Part shown: in pieces, positions 36,405 to 44,793 of the stretch
How the letters are laid out: each line of letters opens with the position of its first letter
Numbering within the stretch: the stretch's first letter is position 1
DNA from: Jatrophihabitans sp. GAS493
Lineage (GTDB): Bacteria > Actinomycetota > Actinomycetes > Mycobacteriales > Jatrophihabitantaceae
NCBI RefSeq assembly: GCF_900230215.1
Contig: NZ_LT907982.1
Location: forward strand, 682,001-746,000
Length of the DNA: 64,000 bases
Direction of reading: 5' to 3'
The notes under the pieces: generated by a model
What the model was told of the DNA's origin: nothing
The model's input: only the letters and a program-made list of their open reading frames with translations
Databases searched by the model: none
Program-made: the position numbers and the translations under genes

Positions 36405-36496
36405 CTGCGCGGGAATGAAGATGCAGTTGCCTGATGGCATCGGGGGATTCGATCGGGCGATTGTGTAACGGGGCCCAGCGCGCTATTTCAAAAGCA

Positions 36497-36539
36497 GACG
36501 CCGTTCCGAGTGTCCACTTTGGACGCTCGGGGCGGCGTT
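36497..36539. terminator. GC-rich hairpin between convergent genes
   Basis: Arms 36497-36515 and 36521-36539 form an 18-bp stem with three G-U pairs and a 5-base loop. It sits between the convergent GT2 and DUF1684 genes and suits a bidirectional terminator. There is no clear U-tract. Confidence 0.6.
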
Positions 36540-36584
36540 CTGTGCATTCTGTGGCGTCGGAGCCGGTGCTGGGCGTGCTGCTCC

Positions 36585-37271
36585 TTACGCCGTCAGTCGC
36601 TCGCCGGCCTGGACGTCGAAGCCGATCGTGTTGCCCGGCTGAGCCAGCGGGCACTCCCACGCCGGGTTGTACCGACACGACGGGTGGTACAGGAAATTCA
36701 GATCGAGGACCAGCGTCTCGGCGCTGCCGCCCAGGTCCGCGCTCTTCGCCGTGTCGAGCAGATACCGCCCGCCGCCGTAGCTCGTCCGACCGGAACTGCC
36801 GTCGCGCAACGGCAGGAAGATGCCGCCCGCATACTGCTGAAGCCACCAGACGTCCAGCGAGGCATCGAGCGGGGCCGGAAGTTGCACCTGCCCGATCCGC
36901 CGCAGCGGGATGAGGCCGTCGCTCGCGGTCGGTACCTGCAGGGTGAGCGGCTCCGAGGTGGGCAGCAGCGGCACCTCGAAACGCAGCCGCGGATCGTAGG
37001 GCCAGTAGGGCAGGCCGGTGGTGAAGAGTTCGCTGTCGGGCAGGAGCGGACTCTGCGGGTGCTCCCGGAAGAGTTCGTCCCGGCCGGCCCGCCAGAGTGC
37101 GTGGCCGGCGGCCGGATCTTCCTCAGCCCGGACCTGCGCATAGAGCCGGGCGACCCGGCGCCGCCAGTCGGCCAGCTGCAGCCGCCCGGTAACCGTGCGC
37201 TGGGCGTCTCCCGCGGCTTGGTCGTCAACGCCGTCGGTGTCATCAGCGTCGTCCGTCCACAGCTTGGGCAT
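36585..37271 (-). CDS. DUF1684 family protein
   Basis: A 228-aa protein with the DUF1684 signatures LADWRRRVARLYAQVR, ELFREHPQSPLL near the start and DLNFLYHPSCRYNPAWECPLAQPGNTIGFDVQAGERL at the end, including the conserved His, Cys and Trp residues. The biochemical function of the family is unknown. The ATG at 37271 leaves about 55 bases to the divergent quinone oxidoreductase start. Confidence 0.9.
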   Translation of the reverse strand: MPKLWTDDADDTDGVDDQAAGDAQRTVTGRLQLADWRRRVARLYAQVRAEEDPAAGHALWRAGRDELFREHPQSPLLPDSELFTTGLPYWPYDPRLRFEVPLLPTSEPLTLQVPTASDGLIPLRRIGQVQLPAPLDASLDVWWLQQYAGGIFLPLRDGSSGRTSYGGGRYLLDTAKSADLGGSAETLVLDLNFLYHPSCRYNPAWECPLAQPGNTIGFDVQAGERLTA

Positions 37272-37326
37272 GGCGCAAGCGTAACCAGCTGAACCGACAA
37301 CGGGACGGGGTCATAGGGTCAACGGC

Positions 37327-38313
37327 ATGCGCGCTGTCGTCATCACCGAACCCGGCCGGCCAGAAGTCCTTCAGGTGCAGGAGGTGCCGGACCCGGTACC
37401 CGCCGCCGGCGAGGTCGTCATCGACGTTGCCGCAACGGCGATCAACCGGGCCGACCTGCTGCAGCGGCAGGGTCACTACCCGCCGCCGAAGGGGGCGTCG
37501 CCGTATCTGGGCATGGAGTGCTCGGGCACCATCAGCGCGGTCGGCGAAGGCGTGAACGGGGGCGGCTGGCACGTCGGGGACCAGGTCTGCGCGCTGCTCA
37601 GCGGCGGCGGCTACGCCGAGAAGGTCGCCGCCCCGGCCAGCCAGTTGATGCCGGTCCCTGCCGGTGTCTCACTCGTCGACGCCGCGGCGCTGCCGGAGGT
37701 GACCTGCACCGTCTGGTCCATGGTCTTCGACACCGGACGGCTGCAGACCGGCGAGGCGTTCCTCGTCCACGGCGGTAGCAGCGGCATCGGCACCATGGCC
37801 ATCCAGTTGGCCCACGCCTTCGGGGCGCGCGTCTTCGCCACCGCCGGCACCGAGCGGAAGGTCGGGATAGCTCGCGAGCTCGGAGCCGACGTCGCGATCA
37901 ACTATCGCGAGCAGGACTTCGTCGACGTGGTCAGCAGCTCGACCGACGGAGGCGGGGTGGACGTCATCCTCGACAACATGGGCGCCTCCTATCTGCCGCG
38001 CAACGTGGACGCCCTCGGGCTGGGTGGCCGGCTCATCGTCCTCGGACTGCAGGGCGGTAACAAGGGCGAGCTGAACCTCGGCAAGCTGCTGATGAAGCGG
38101 GGCAGCATCATCGCCGCCTCGCTGCGGGCCCGCACGCTGGCCGACAAGGCGCGCATCGTCGCCGGCACCCAGGCCTTCGTCTGGCCGCTGATCGAGCAGG
38201 GCCTGGTGCGGCCGATCATCGATCGCACCCTGCAGCTGGACGACGCGGTCGAGGCCCATCGGCTGCTCGAGTCCAGCGAGCACGTCGGCAAGGTCGTTCT
38301 GCGGACCCGCTAG
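37327..38313 (+). CDS. NAD(P)H:quinone oxidoreductase (PIG3-like MDR family)
   Basis: A 328-aa medium-chain reductase without structural zinc ligands. Features in order are VVIDVAATAINRADLLQRQGHYPPPKGASPYLGMECSG, VHGGSSGIGTMAIQLA (NADPH-binding glycine motif at about 148-153) and the substrate-side GRLIVLGLQGG. This matches the PIG3-like quinone oxidoreductases. It would reduce quinones or reactive carbonyls in the cytosol. Its stop overlaps the end of the convergent aminotransferase-V gene by 4 bases. Confidence 0.93.
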   Translation: MRAVVITEPGRPEVLQVQEVPDPVPAAGEVVIDVAATAINRADLLQRQGHYPPPKGASPYLGMECSGTISAVGEGVNGGGWHVGDQVCALLSGGGYAEKVAAPASQLMPVPAGVSLVDAAALPEVTCTVWSMVFDTGRLQTGEAFLVHGGSSGIGTMAIQLAHAFGARVFATAGTERKVGIARELGADVAINYREQDFVDVVSSSTDGGGVDVILDNMGASYLPRNVDALGLGGRLIVLGLQGGNKGELNLGKLLMKRGSIIAASLRARTLADKARIVAGTQAFVWPLIEQGLVRPIIDRTLQLDDAVEAHRLLESSEHVGKVVLRTR

Positions 38314-39503
38314 CGGCGGGCGATCATGCTCAGCGCGTCGATGAACTGGTCGATCTCGTCGCCGGTGGTGTGCGGCATGACTCCGAAGTGCACGGTGCCC
38401 CCGAGTTCGTCGGCGCCGATCGCTCGCATCAGCTCGGTGAGGCCGTTCTCGCCGGTCCAGACCGACACGTCGTAGTCGTAGAGCATCTCGCCGACCTGGG
38501 TCGGGCTGCGTCCGGCGACGGTGAATCCGGCAACGGGCAATCGCGTCTCGGAGGAGCCGAGCAGGGTCACTCCACGCAACCGCTCCAACCGATTCCGGGC
38601 CGCGTCGAAGAGCTTCGACTGATACTCGCCGGCCGCGGTCAACGAGGTGACCAGTCGCTCCCGGCGGCTACCGACCGCCCACTCGTCGAGTCCGGCCAGG
38701 TGGTCGATCGCGGCGGTGAGACCGTCGATGAGCTCGACCGGAAGTGAGCCGACCTCGAAGCGCTGCCGGCCCGGCAGCGAACCCGGCCGCTCCAGTTCAC
38801 TCATCAGCCCCGGACGGGCCCCCATGATGCCCAGCGTCGGGCCGCCGAAGGTGGTGGCCGAGATGGAGAGGACGTCAGCGCCGAGCGCCACCATGTCGAT
38901 CGGCATGTGGGGCAGCGCAGCACCGGCATCGACCACGACCAGCGCCCCGACATCGTGGGCCATCTCCGAGATGTGCCCGGTGGCCGGCACCGTGCCGGTG
39001 GCCGGATTGGCCAGCGGGACGGTCACCAGCCGGGTGCGCCGGTTGATCAGCTTCTCGTACTGCCAATCCGGCAGCTCGCCGGTCTCGACGTCCACCTCAG
39101 CCCACTGCACGATCGCGCCGCTGGCCTTCGCCGCCCGCAGCCACGGCCGCACGTTGGCGTCGTGGTCGAGCCGGCTGAGCACGATCTCGTCACCCAGCTG
39201 CCAGTCCTGAGACACGACATCGACGAAACGACCCAATAAAGTCGACACATTCGCGCCGAGCATGACGTCGTCGGCCGGGGTGTTGACCAGATCGGCGACC
39301 GCCCGCCGGGCGTCGCGAACGGCGGCGGCGCTGCGCTGCGAACGGGCCGAGCGGGAGCCGGGCTGAGCCGGGGAGGAGCGCAGCGTGGTGATGATCGCCC
39401 GCACCACGGTCTCGGGGAGTAGGGCACTGTAGCTGCCCTCCAGGTGCGCGATGCCGGATCCGAGCGTTGGGTACAAGCCGCGGACACGTGCGACGTCAAA
39501 CAC
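38310..39503 (-). CDS. Aminotransferase class V-like protein lacking the PLP lysine
   Basis: The GTG at 39503 has GGGGGAAC about 7 bases upstream and gives 397 aa starting VFDVARVR; an upstream TTG at 39542 has no such site. The overall fold matches the cysteine-desulfurase-like subfamily TIGR01976. The segment DVLSISATTFGGPTLG corresponds to the place where relatives carry a Schiff-base lysine (typically AYKFFGPHLG). Here the aligned residue is Thr (codon 38850-38852), so canonical PLP chemistry is unlikely. Its role is therefore uncertain. Confidence 0.8.
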   Translation of the reverse strand: MFDVARVRGLYPTLGSGIAHLEGSYSALLPETVVRAIITTLRSSPAQPGSRSARSQRSAAAVRDARRAVADLVNTPADDVMLGANVSTLLGRFVDVVSQDWQLGDEIVLSRLDHDANVRPWLRAAKASGAIVQWAEVDVETGELPDWQYEKLINRRTRLVTVPLANPATGTVPATGHISEMAHDVGALVVVDAGAALPHMPIDMVALGADVLSISATTFGGPTLGIMGARPGLMSELERPGSLPGRQRFEVGSLPVELIDGLTAAIDHLAGLDEWAVGSRRERLVTSLTAAGEYQSKLFDAARNRLERLRGVTLLGSSETRLPVAGFTVAGRSPTQVGEMLYDYDVSVWTGENGLTELMRAIGADELGGTVHFGVMPHTTGDEIDQFIDALSMIARR

Positions 39504-39612
39504 CGTGCCGTTCCCCCGATTCAGGTCAAATAGGTAAGTCAAAGTCTCTGCAACTACAAACGACAGCCCAAGCGGTTGACGTTAGCGGATCGTCATAGGC
39601 CAGACTGTGGGT

Positions 39613-40275
39613 ATGAACATAGAGACGCCCGCCGACCACCAGACCGAAGACTATTCTCTCGCGTCGGGGCCAGCCGCGTCACTGGACACTGTGCCTGGTG
39701 AAGCTGTGAATGGCAACGCCTCGCAAACCGGTTCCGAGCGCGGCTCCGGCGGTGACGCCGACGACCTGGCCGCGATGGTGGAGCAGCCGGCCAAGGTGAT
39801 GCGCATCGGCACGATGATCAAGCAACTGCTGGAGGAAGTGCGGGCCGCGCCGCTGGATGAGGCCGGTCGCTCCCGCCTCCGCGAGATCCACGAGTCCTCC
39901 ATTCGTGAGCTGGAGCAGGGCCTGGCTCCTGAACTACGTGACGAGCTACACAGACTCACCCTGCCGTTCCAGAACGAAGTGCCCTCCGAGGCTGAGTTGC
40001 GAATCGCCCAGGCGCAGCTCGTCGGATGGCTGGAAGGGCTCTTCCATGGCATTCAGACCGCGCTGTACGCGCAGCAGCTGGCCGCGCGGGCTCAGCTGGA
40101 GGAGATGCGCCGCCGCGCCCTGCCCGGGGCCGGCGGCGACGCGGTGATCGTCGGGCCGGGTGGGCAGATCATCGGGCACACCTCAGGTAGCGAGTTCGGC
40201 GCCGGTGGCAGCCCGTTCGGCGGCGCTGCCGGGCAGGCCCCCGGCGAGCACAGTGGCACCGGCCAGTACCTGTAG
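39613..40275 (+). CDS. bpa: Bacterial proteasome activator Bpa (PafE)
   Basis: A 220-aa protein from ATG 39613; a GTG at 39607 is also possible. The helical core contains LLEEVRAAPLDEAGRSRLREIHESSIRELEQGLAPELRDELHRLTLPF and VPSEAELRIAQAQLVGWLEGLFHGIQTALYAQQ, as in mycobacterial Bpa. It ends in GQYL, the motif that docks into the 20S proteasome. Bpa forms a ring that opens the proteasome independently of ATP. The C-terminus overlaps the SIR2 gene tail by 93 bases. Confidence 0.95.
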   Translation: MNIETPADHQTEDYSLASGPAASLDTVPGEAVNGNASQTGSERGSGGDADDLAAMVEQPAKVMRIGTMIKQLLEEVRAAPLDEAGRSRLREIHESSIRELEQGLAPELRDELHRLTLPFQNEVPSEAELRIAQAQLVGWLEGLFHGIQTALYAQQLAARAQLEEMRRRALPGAGGDAVIVGPGGQIIGHTSGSEFGAGGSPFGGAAGQAPGEHSGTGQYL

Positions 40276-41100
40276 CAACTCACCCAACGGCGCGTCGATG
40301 CGCAGGTCGGCGTAGGCGTCGCCCCGGGTCGGCCCCTGGTTGACGATGGCCACCGGCTTGCCGGCCTTGGCTGCGTGCAGCACGAACCGATACCCCGACA
40401 TCACCTGCAGCGACGATCCCAGGACGAGGAGAGCACCGGCCCGGTCGACGGCGTCGAAGGCCTGCCGGACCCGCGGGCGGGGCACCGTCTCGCCGAAGAA
40501 GACGACGTCGGGTTTCAACGGCCCGCTGCCACAGACCGGACAATCGAGCATCACGAATCCGTCGAGTTCCTCCTCGGCGATGTCGGCGTCACCGTCGGGG
40601 TTGATCCGCTGGATATGGGCCTCGAAGGTGGGGTTGGCCGCGTGCAGCGCCTCCTCCAGCCAGGCCCGGCTACCGACCGCCTCGCAGTTGAGGCAGACCG
40701 TCCGCTCCAACCCGCCGTGCAGTTCGATGATGTCGGCCCGGCTGCCGCCGGCCACCCGATGCAGGCCGTCGACGTTCTGCGTGATGATCGTCGAGACGAC
40801 CCCGCCCTGCTGCAGATCGGCGAGCGCGCGATGTCCGGAATTCGGACGGGCCGCCTTCATCGCCGGCCAGCCGAGGTAGCTGCGGGCCCAGTACCGGTGC
40901 CGGGCCTTCGCGTCCTTCATGAACGTCTGAAACTGCATCGGAGTGTGCCGCCGCAGCGAACCACTCGGGCCGCGGTAATCGGGTATCCCCGACTCGGTAG
41001 ACATCCCGGCGCCCCCGAGCACCGCCGCCGCGGGTTCGGCCTGCGCGAGAAACTCGGCCAGCGCTACCGCAGCGGAACGGGTATCGGCGGCGGTCGTCAC
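40183..41100 (-). CDS. SIR2-family NAD-dependent deacetylase
   Basis: A 305-aa sirtuin. Visible motifs are GAGMSTESGIPDYRG for NAD binding, TQNVDGLH with the catalytic region, ELHGGLERTVCLNC and CPVCGSGPLKPDVVFFGE, with two Cys pairs for zinc. It removes acyl groups from protein lysines using NAD. Its end overlaps the last 93 bases of the convergent bpa gene. Confidence 0.93.
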   Translation of the reverse strand: MTTAADTRSAAVALAEFLAQAEPAAAVLGGAGMSTESGIPDYRGPSGSLRRHTPMQFQTFMKDAKARHRYWARSYLGWPAMKAARPNSGHRALADLQQGGVVSTIITQNVDGLHRVAGGSRADIIELHGGLERTVCLNCEAVGSRAWLEEALHAANPTFEAHIQRINPDGDADIAEEELDGFVMLDCPVCGSGPLKPDVVFFGETVPRPRVRQAFDAVDRAGALLVLGSSLQVMSGYRFVLHAAKAGKPVAIVNQGPTRGDAYADLRIDAPLGELLQVLAGATVLAGGLPGSAAERAATGAELAT

Positions 41101-41110
41101 TCCCCCGAGA

Positions 41111-41968
41111 TTACTCAGTGACCGCGGCCGGGCTCAGGTTCTGTGAACCGATCACCCGCAGCAGGTCGAGCCGGTCACGGGCATCCGTCCCCTCGGTCGG
41201 GAAGAAGACCAGCATCCGGACGTCCGCGCTCGGCGTCAGCAGCACCTCGCAGGTCAGCTCCAGCCGACCGACCTCCGGGTGCTCGATCCGCTTCCGGTCG
41301 AACTGCCGGGCGGCCACATCATGCCTTCGCCAGAGCTCGTCGAACTCGGCGCTGGCCGCCCGCAGGTCGGCGACGAAGGACTCCACGTCGGGGTCGCCCC
41401 CGCGCCGCGCTGCGGTGGCTCGCAGGTCGTTCACGTGCGCCGTGGCATGCCGCCGTCGATCCTCGACCGGGTAACGCAGCCGGCGCTGCGGATCGGTGAA
41501 CCACTGCCAGGTGAAGTTGCGCTCCCGGCCCGGGCAAGGCGACAGCGGACCGAAGACCAGGTCGGCGGTCGAGTTCTGCCAGAGCACCTCGTCCAGGTCG
41601 GAGATGATGCAGACCGGCACATCGTCGAGGTGGTCGGCCAGCCGAACCAGCCCCGGCCGCAGATGCCCGGCGCTGGAGCGGCGCGGCGGTGGAGTCGCAC
41701 CAGCCAGGTAGAAGAGGTGGTCATGCTGGTCGGCGTCCAGGCGCAGCGCCCGGGCCAGGGACGCCAGCATCTGGTCGGAGGGGTGCGGACCGCGGGCCTG
41801 CTCGAGCCGGCTGTAGTAGTCGGTGGACATACCGGCGAGCTGGGCCACCTCCTCCCGTCGCAGCCCCGGCGTGCGGCGACGAACTCCCGGCGCGAGCCCG
41901 ACATCCGCGGGACGAAGGGACTCGCGGCGAAGCCGCAGAAACTCCGCCAGCTCCACACGATTGGTCAT
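41111..41968 (-). CDS. XRE regulator with MmyB-like ligand-binding domain
   Basis: A 285-aa regulator. The helix-turn-helix at about 10-75 includes RRTPGLRREEVAQLAGMSTDYYSRLEQ. The rest is an MmyB-type PAS-like domain (VCIISDLDEVLWQNSTADLVFGPL, then FTDPQRRLRYP), which binds fatty acids in characterised members. Such regulators normally repress a divergent oxidoreductase gene, but no such gene is present here. A perfect inverted repeat lies 31 bases upstream. Confidence 0.92.
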   Translation of the reverse strand: MTNRVELAEFLRLRRESLRPADVGLAPGVRRRTPGLRREEVAQLAGMSTDYYSRLEQARGPHPSDQMLASLARALRLDADQHDHLFYLAGATPPPRRSSAGHLRPGLVRLADHLDDVPVCIISDLDEVLWQNSTADLVFGPLSPCPGRERNFTWQWFTDPQRRLRYPVEDRRRHATAHVNDLRATAARRGGDPDVESFVADLRAASAEFDELWRRHDVAARQFDRKRIEHPEVGRLELTCEVLLTPSADVRMLVFFPTEGTDARDRLDLLRVIGSQNLSPAAVTE

Positions 41969-41998
41969 GACCCAATTATCGACGCCTGCGCAGAATCC

Positions 41999-42023
41999 AA
42001 CCAGGGAGTAATAGTCCCTGGTT
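41999..42023. promoter_or_regulatory. Candidate operator of the XRE/MmyB regulator
   Basis: AACCAGGGA (41999-42007), a 7-base spacer and TCCCTGGTT (42015-42023) form a perfect inverted repeat. It lies 31 bases upstream of the regulator start, the position expected for autorepression. Confidence 0.7.
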
Positions 42024-42286
42024 GGGGATGGCTACAGACTGCCTTACATATTAAGGAGAAACTCACAGAAACCAAGATACGTACCGACTCGACTGCATGA
42101 GTCTCGGGTCACACACGACGGCTCTTGCCCCGGGAACGGGACGAATCTGCGACCCGTCTCACATCTGTTGTTCATCGGGCGGGAAATTTCTCCGCTCAGC
42201 GCGAAAAACAGCATTCGGCATATGTCCATTCGACGAAGTACCAGCTACCGTGAGCACAGCGCCTCGCCGTCAACAACCCTCCCGCT

Positions 42287-42314
42287 GGCGGCGGGGCGCC
42301 TTCATGCCGCCGCC
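42287..42314 (-). terminator. Hairpin downstream of the adhesin gene
   Basis: GGCGGCGG (42287-42294) pairs with CCGCCGCC (42307-42314) across 12 bases, just downstream of the minus-strand adhesin stop. It is a plausible terminator, without a U-tract. Confidence 0.45.
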
Positions 42315-42322
42315 GTTAGCCG

Positions 42323-44170
42323 CTACGGCGTCACTGAACCCGATGGGCTCGACGCGGCTCCGACGCCTGCGGAGTTCGTCGCCGTCACCGTGAACGTGTA
42401 CGGCGTCGAGTGCGTCAGCCCGGTCACCGTGCAGCTCGTCGTCGCCGCGCTGCAGGTCAGTCCGCCCGGACTCGAGGTCACCGTGTAGCCGGTCACCGAC
42501 GCCCCGCCGTCCCAGGCCGGCACGCTCCACGAGACGGTGGCCGAGGTAGTGCTGGCAACACTGGCCGCGGCCGCGGTGGGCGCCTGCGCCGTGATCGCGA
42601 TGCTCCACTTCCGGGCCATGTACTCCTGCAGCGTCCGCCGCTCCGCCGTCGACAGCGCCCGGCTAAAGGCCATCACCTCAGGGATCATCCCGCAGAAGCC
42701 GTTGCTGCTCTGATGCGCTCCGATCTGGATGCCGGCATCGGTGGGGTTGTTCGTGCTGGCTGTGCCGGTGACCGCCGGTGCCGCGTTCACGTCGACGCTT
42801 CCCAGCTTCGAAGTGTTCACGAAGGTACCGCTACCGATATAGGCGACATTGACGGTCTTGCCGAGCGTGGTGGTCGCGAAGGGTGCCGAGTGGTAGAGCG
42901 TCAGGCCACCACCGCTGTTGGTGTAGAAGACGTGGCCGGTGCCACTGGTCCCGGCGATGATGTTGTTGTGGCACGCGCCGCCATTCGTCGTCGCCTCGTA
43001 TGTGGCGAGCACGCTGTAGTCCGAGGCGGTCGGGAAGCCGGTCGCCAAGGTCAGGTATCGGCTGGCACTGAACGTCGGGGCGACCTTGCCGCCGAAGGTG
43101 GCGGTGTCGGCCGTGGGGGCGGTCGTGCTCGGGGTTCCCGGCGCCAGCACGTCGTTGTTGGAACCGGATTTGTCCTTCCAGCGGGCGATGTACTGGCCAG
43201 CCGTCGTGACCGGGTTCGTCCCCGCCGTGTCCTGGAAGAGAGTGGTGAGGTCCGCGCCGTCCAGCCAGAGCACGTGCCCGGTCCCGATGATCAGCGCCGG
43301 GAACGGAATCGCTGATGCGCCGGAGGAGGCGCTGCCGGTGGCCGCGGAGTTGGTCGCGGAGACCTTTACCGTGTAGGTGATCCCGTCGGTGAGGCCGCTG
43401 ATCACGCAGGTGAGTGCGCTCGTCGTCGTGCAGGTTCCACCACCGGGGGTGGCCGTCGCGGTGTAGCCGGAGACGGCCAGCCCGTAGCCGCCGGCCGAGG
43501 CGTTCCAGGTCGCGGTGAGCTGCCCGTCCCCGGCGCCCGCGGTGACCGTGGTGGGACTGGCCGGGCCGCTGGCGCCCCAGACGGTCAGCGTCGGCTTCGA
43601 GGTCAGCGCGCTGTACCCGACGGGGGCGGCGGCCGGGAGCGCGAAGCGGGCGCGGAGGTGATCGACACCCGGATTCGTCAGCGACGCCAGCCCAGCGGTC
43701 AGTTGGGCCGACGGGCTAGCCGCCTTCGCGGTGGCCAACGCCGTCGCTGCGAAGACCACCGTCGTCGTACCGGCGCAGGCCGCCGGCAGGCCGGGTGCAC
43801 TCTGCTGCCAGGCGACACTGCACAGATCGATGGCGACGCGCAGGCCGTTGGTCGCATCGGTGTCCAGCGAAGTATTGGTCGCACTGGTCAGGGCAATCTC
43901 AATCGCCGGTGTGGTCGGCGTTCCGTCGTTGCGCAGGTTTACCAACTGGTCTGAGTAACTGCCCGGGGCCAGTCCGCTGATGCTGTAGGTCTGCGGCGAG
44001 GTGGCGGCCGGGGTGCCCGGCCCGACCTGGATGAGCGGCGCGGTACCGACCTGCTGCGACGAGTTCTGGCTTGAAACGTAGGAGGATTCTGTGCCGACGA
44101 TCGAGGCACTGGCCACCAGCACGGTCGCGATCAGCGCGAAGAGCAACCGCCGCCGACCGGTCCCCGTCAC
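42323..44170 (-). CDS. Surface adhesin with TasA-like, FN3 and LamG-like domains
   Basis: A 615-aa exported protein. After a signal or anchor segment (about 8-27) comes a TasA/camelysin-like domain (about 40-200) with GLAPGSYSDQLVNLRNDG and SLDTDATNGLRVAIDLCSVAW, both shared with the TasA-like protein at 44794. It is followed by an FN3 domain (about 205-290), a LamG/concanavalin-like domain (about 300-515, including VLWLDGADL and IPEVMAFSRALSTAERRTLQEYMARKW) and a second FN3 domain. It overlaps the signal peptidase gene as GTGA or ATGA. It is probably the adhesive component of a surface fibre. Confidence 0.82.
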   Translation of the reverse strand: MTGTGRRRLLFALIATVLVASASIVGTESSYVSSQNSSQQVGTAPLIQVGPGTPAATSPQTYSISGLAPGSYSDQLVNLRNDGTPTTPAIEIALTSATNTSLDTDATNGLRVAIDLCSVAWQQSAPGLPAACAGTTTVVFAATALATAKAASPSAQLTAGLASLTNPGVDHLRARFALPAAAPVGYSALTSKPTLTVWGASGPASPTTVTAGAGDGQLTATWNASAGGYGLAVSGYTATATPGGGTCTTTSALTCVISGLTDGITYTVKVSATNSAATGSASSGASAIPFPALIIGTGHVLWLDGADLTTLFQDTAGTNPVTTAGQYIARWKDKSGSNNDVLAPGTPSTTAPTADTATFGGKVAPTFSASRYLTLATGFPTASDYSVLATYEATTNGGACHNNIIAGTSGTGHVFYTNSGGGLTLYHSAPFATTTLGKTVNVAYIGSGTFVNTSKLGSVDVNAAPAVTGTASTNNPTDAGIQIGAHQSSNGFCGMIPEVMAFSRALSTAERRTLQEYMARKWSIAITAQAPTAAAASVASTTSATVSWSVPAWDGGASVTGYTVTSSPGGLTCSAATTSCTVTGLTHSTPYTFTVTATNSAGVGAASSPSGSVTP

Positions 44171-44766
44171 GCCGTCACCGCCGGGGCATTGCGGGGCCGG
44201 GCCAGGATGGCCAGCGAGGAGTAGTCGTAATTATCAAGCAATTCCGCCGCATCGGGGAGCTGCCGGATGAGCCGCTCCAACCAGGGCAGGGCGAAGAAGA
44301 GCGGCAGGAAGCCGAGAATGAAGCCGACCCCGCTACGTCCGGTCAGGCGGTTGATCAGGCGCCCCACGCCGGAGATGACGCCGACCTCATGCCAGACCGT
44401 CTGCTGCGCTGGAAAGATCGCCTCGCGCGCGTCGACGGAGTCGTTGGCGTCGCCCTTGGTCACGATGTTCACCGTGCCGTCGGCGATGCTGAGCTGCGCG
44501 ATGCGGTGGGTCACCGGCAGTTGGGTGCCGGCCCGGTTGAAGCTGATGATCTGCCCCGGACGGGCGTCTTCGGCCTTCTCGGGTCGGTAGATCACCAGGT
44601 CGCCGACGTGAATCCGCGGCGCCATACTGCCGGTCAGCTCGCCCCGAATGTGCAGCACACCGGTAAGACCGATCGCCACGACCACCGCGCTCAGCAGCAC
44701 GGACGCCAGCAGGGCCGCGCTGACGAACCAGCGCAGCCCTCTGACCACCCACAGCAGCGCAGTCAT
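44167..44766 (-). CDS. sipW: SipW-type signal peptidase I
   Basis: A 199-aa protein of peptidase family S26B, with membrane segments near both ends (about 12-38 and 148-165). The catalytic serine is in GELTGSMAPRIHVGD and the second catalytic residue is His in PVTHRI, as in the ER/archaeal type, not the usual bacterial lysine. TKGDANDSVD follows. SipW-type peptidases process TasA/camelysin precursors, and both neighbours are such proteins. Confidence 0.9.
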   Translation of the reverse strand: MTALLWVVRGLRWFVSAALLASVLLSAVVVAIGLTGVLHIRGELTGSMAPRIHVGDLVIYRPEKAEDARPGQIISFNRAGTQLPVTHRIAQLSIADGTVNIVTKGDANDSVDAREAIFPAQQTVWHEVGVISGVGRLINRLTGRSGVGFILGFLPLFFALPWLERLIRQLPDAAELLDNYDYSSLAILARPRNAPAVTA

Positions 44767-44793
44767 CGCTGATCGAGTCTCCGCCCGCCCTGG

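Larger units (their letters stand above)
41969..42322. other. Non-coding region between the XRE and adhesin genes
   Basis: About 350 bases. It contains the palindromic operator candidate at 41999-42023 and the hairpin at 42287-42314. An open frame at 42097-42393 has poor codon bias and overlaps the adhesin gene, so it is not counted. No divergent target gene for the regulator is seen. Confidence 0.5.

Noticed and set aside
42097-42393. Possible gene divergent from the XRE regulator
   Set aside because: Poor codon bias and overlap with the adhesin 3' end; no recognisable product.
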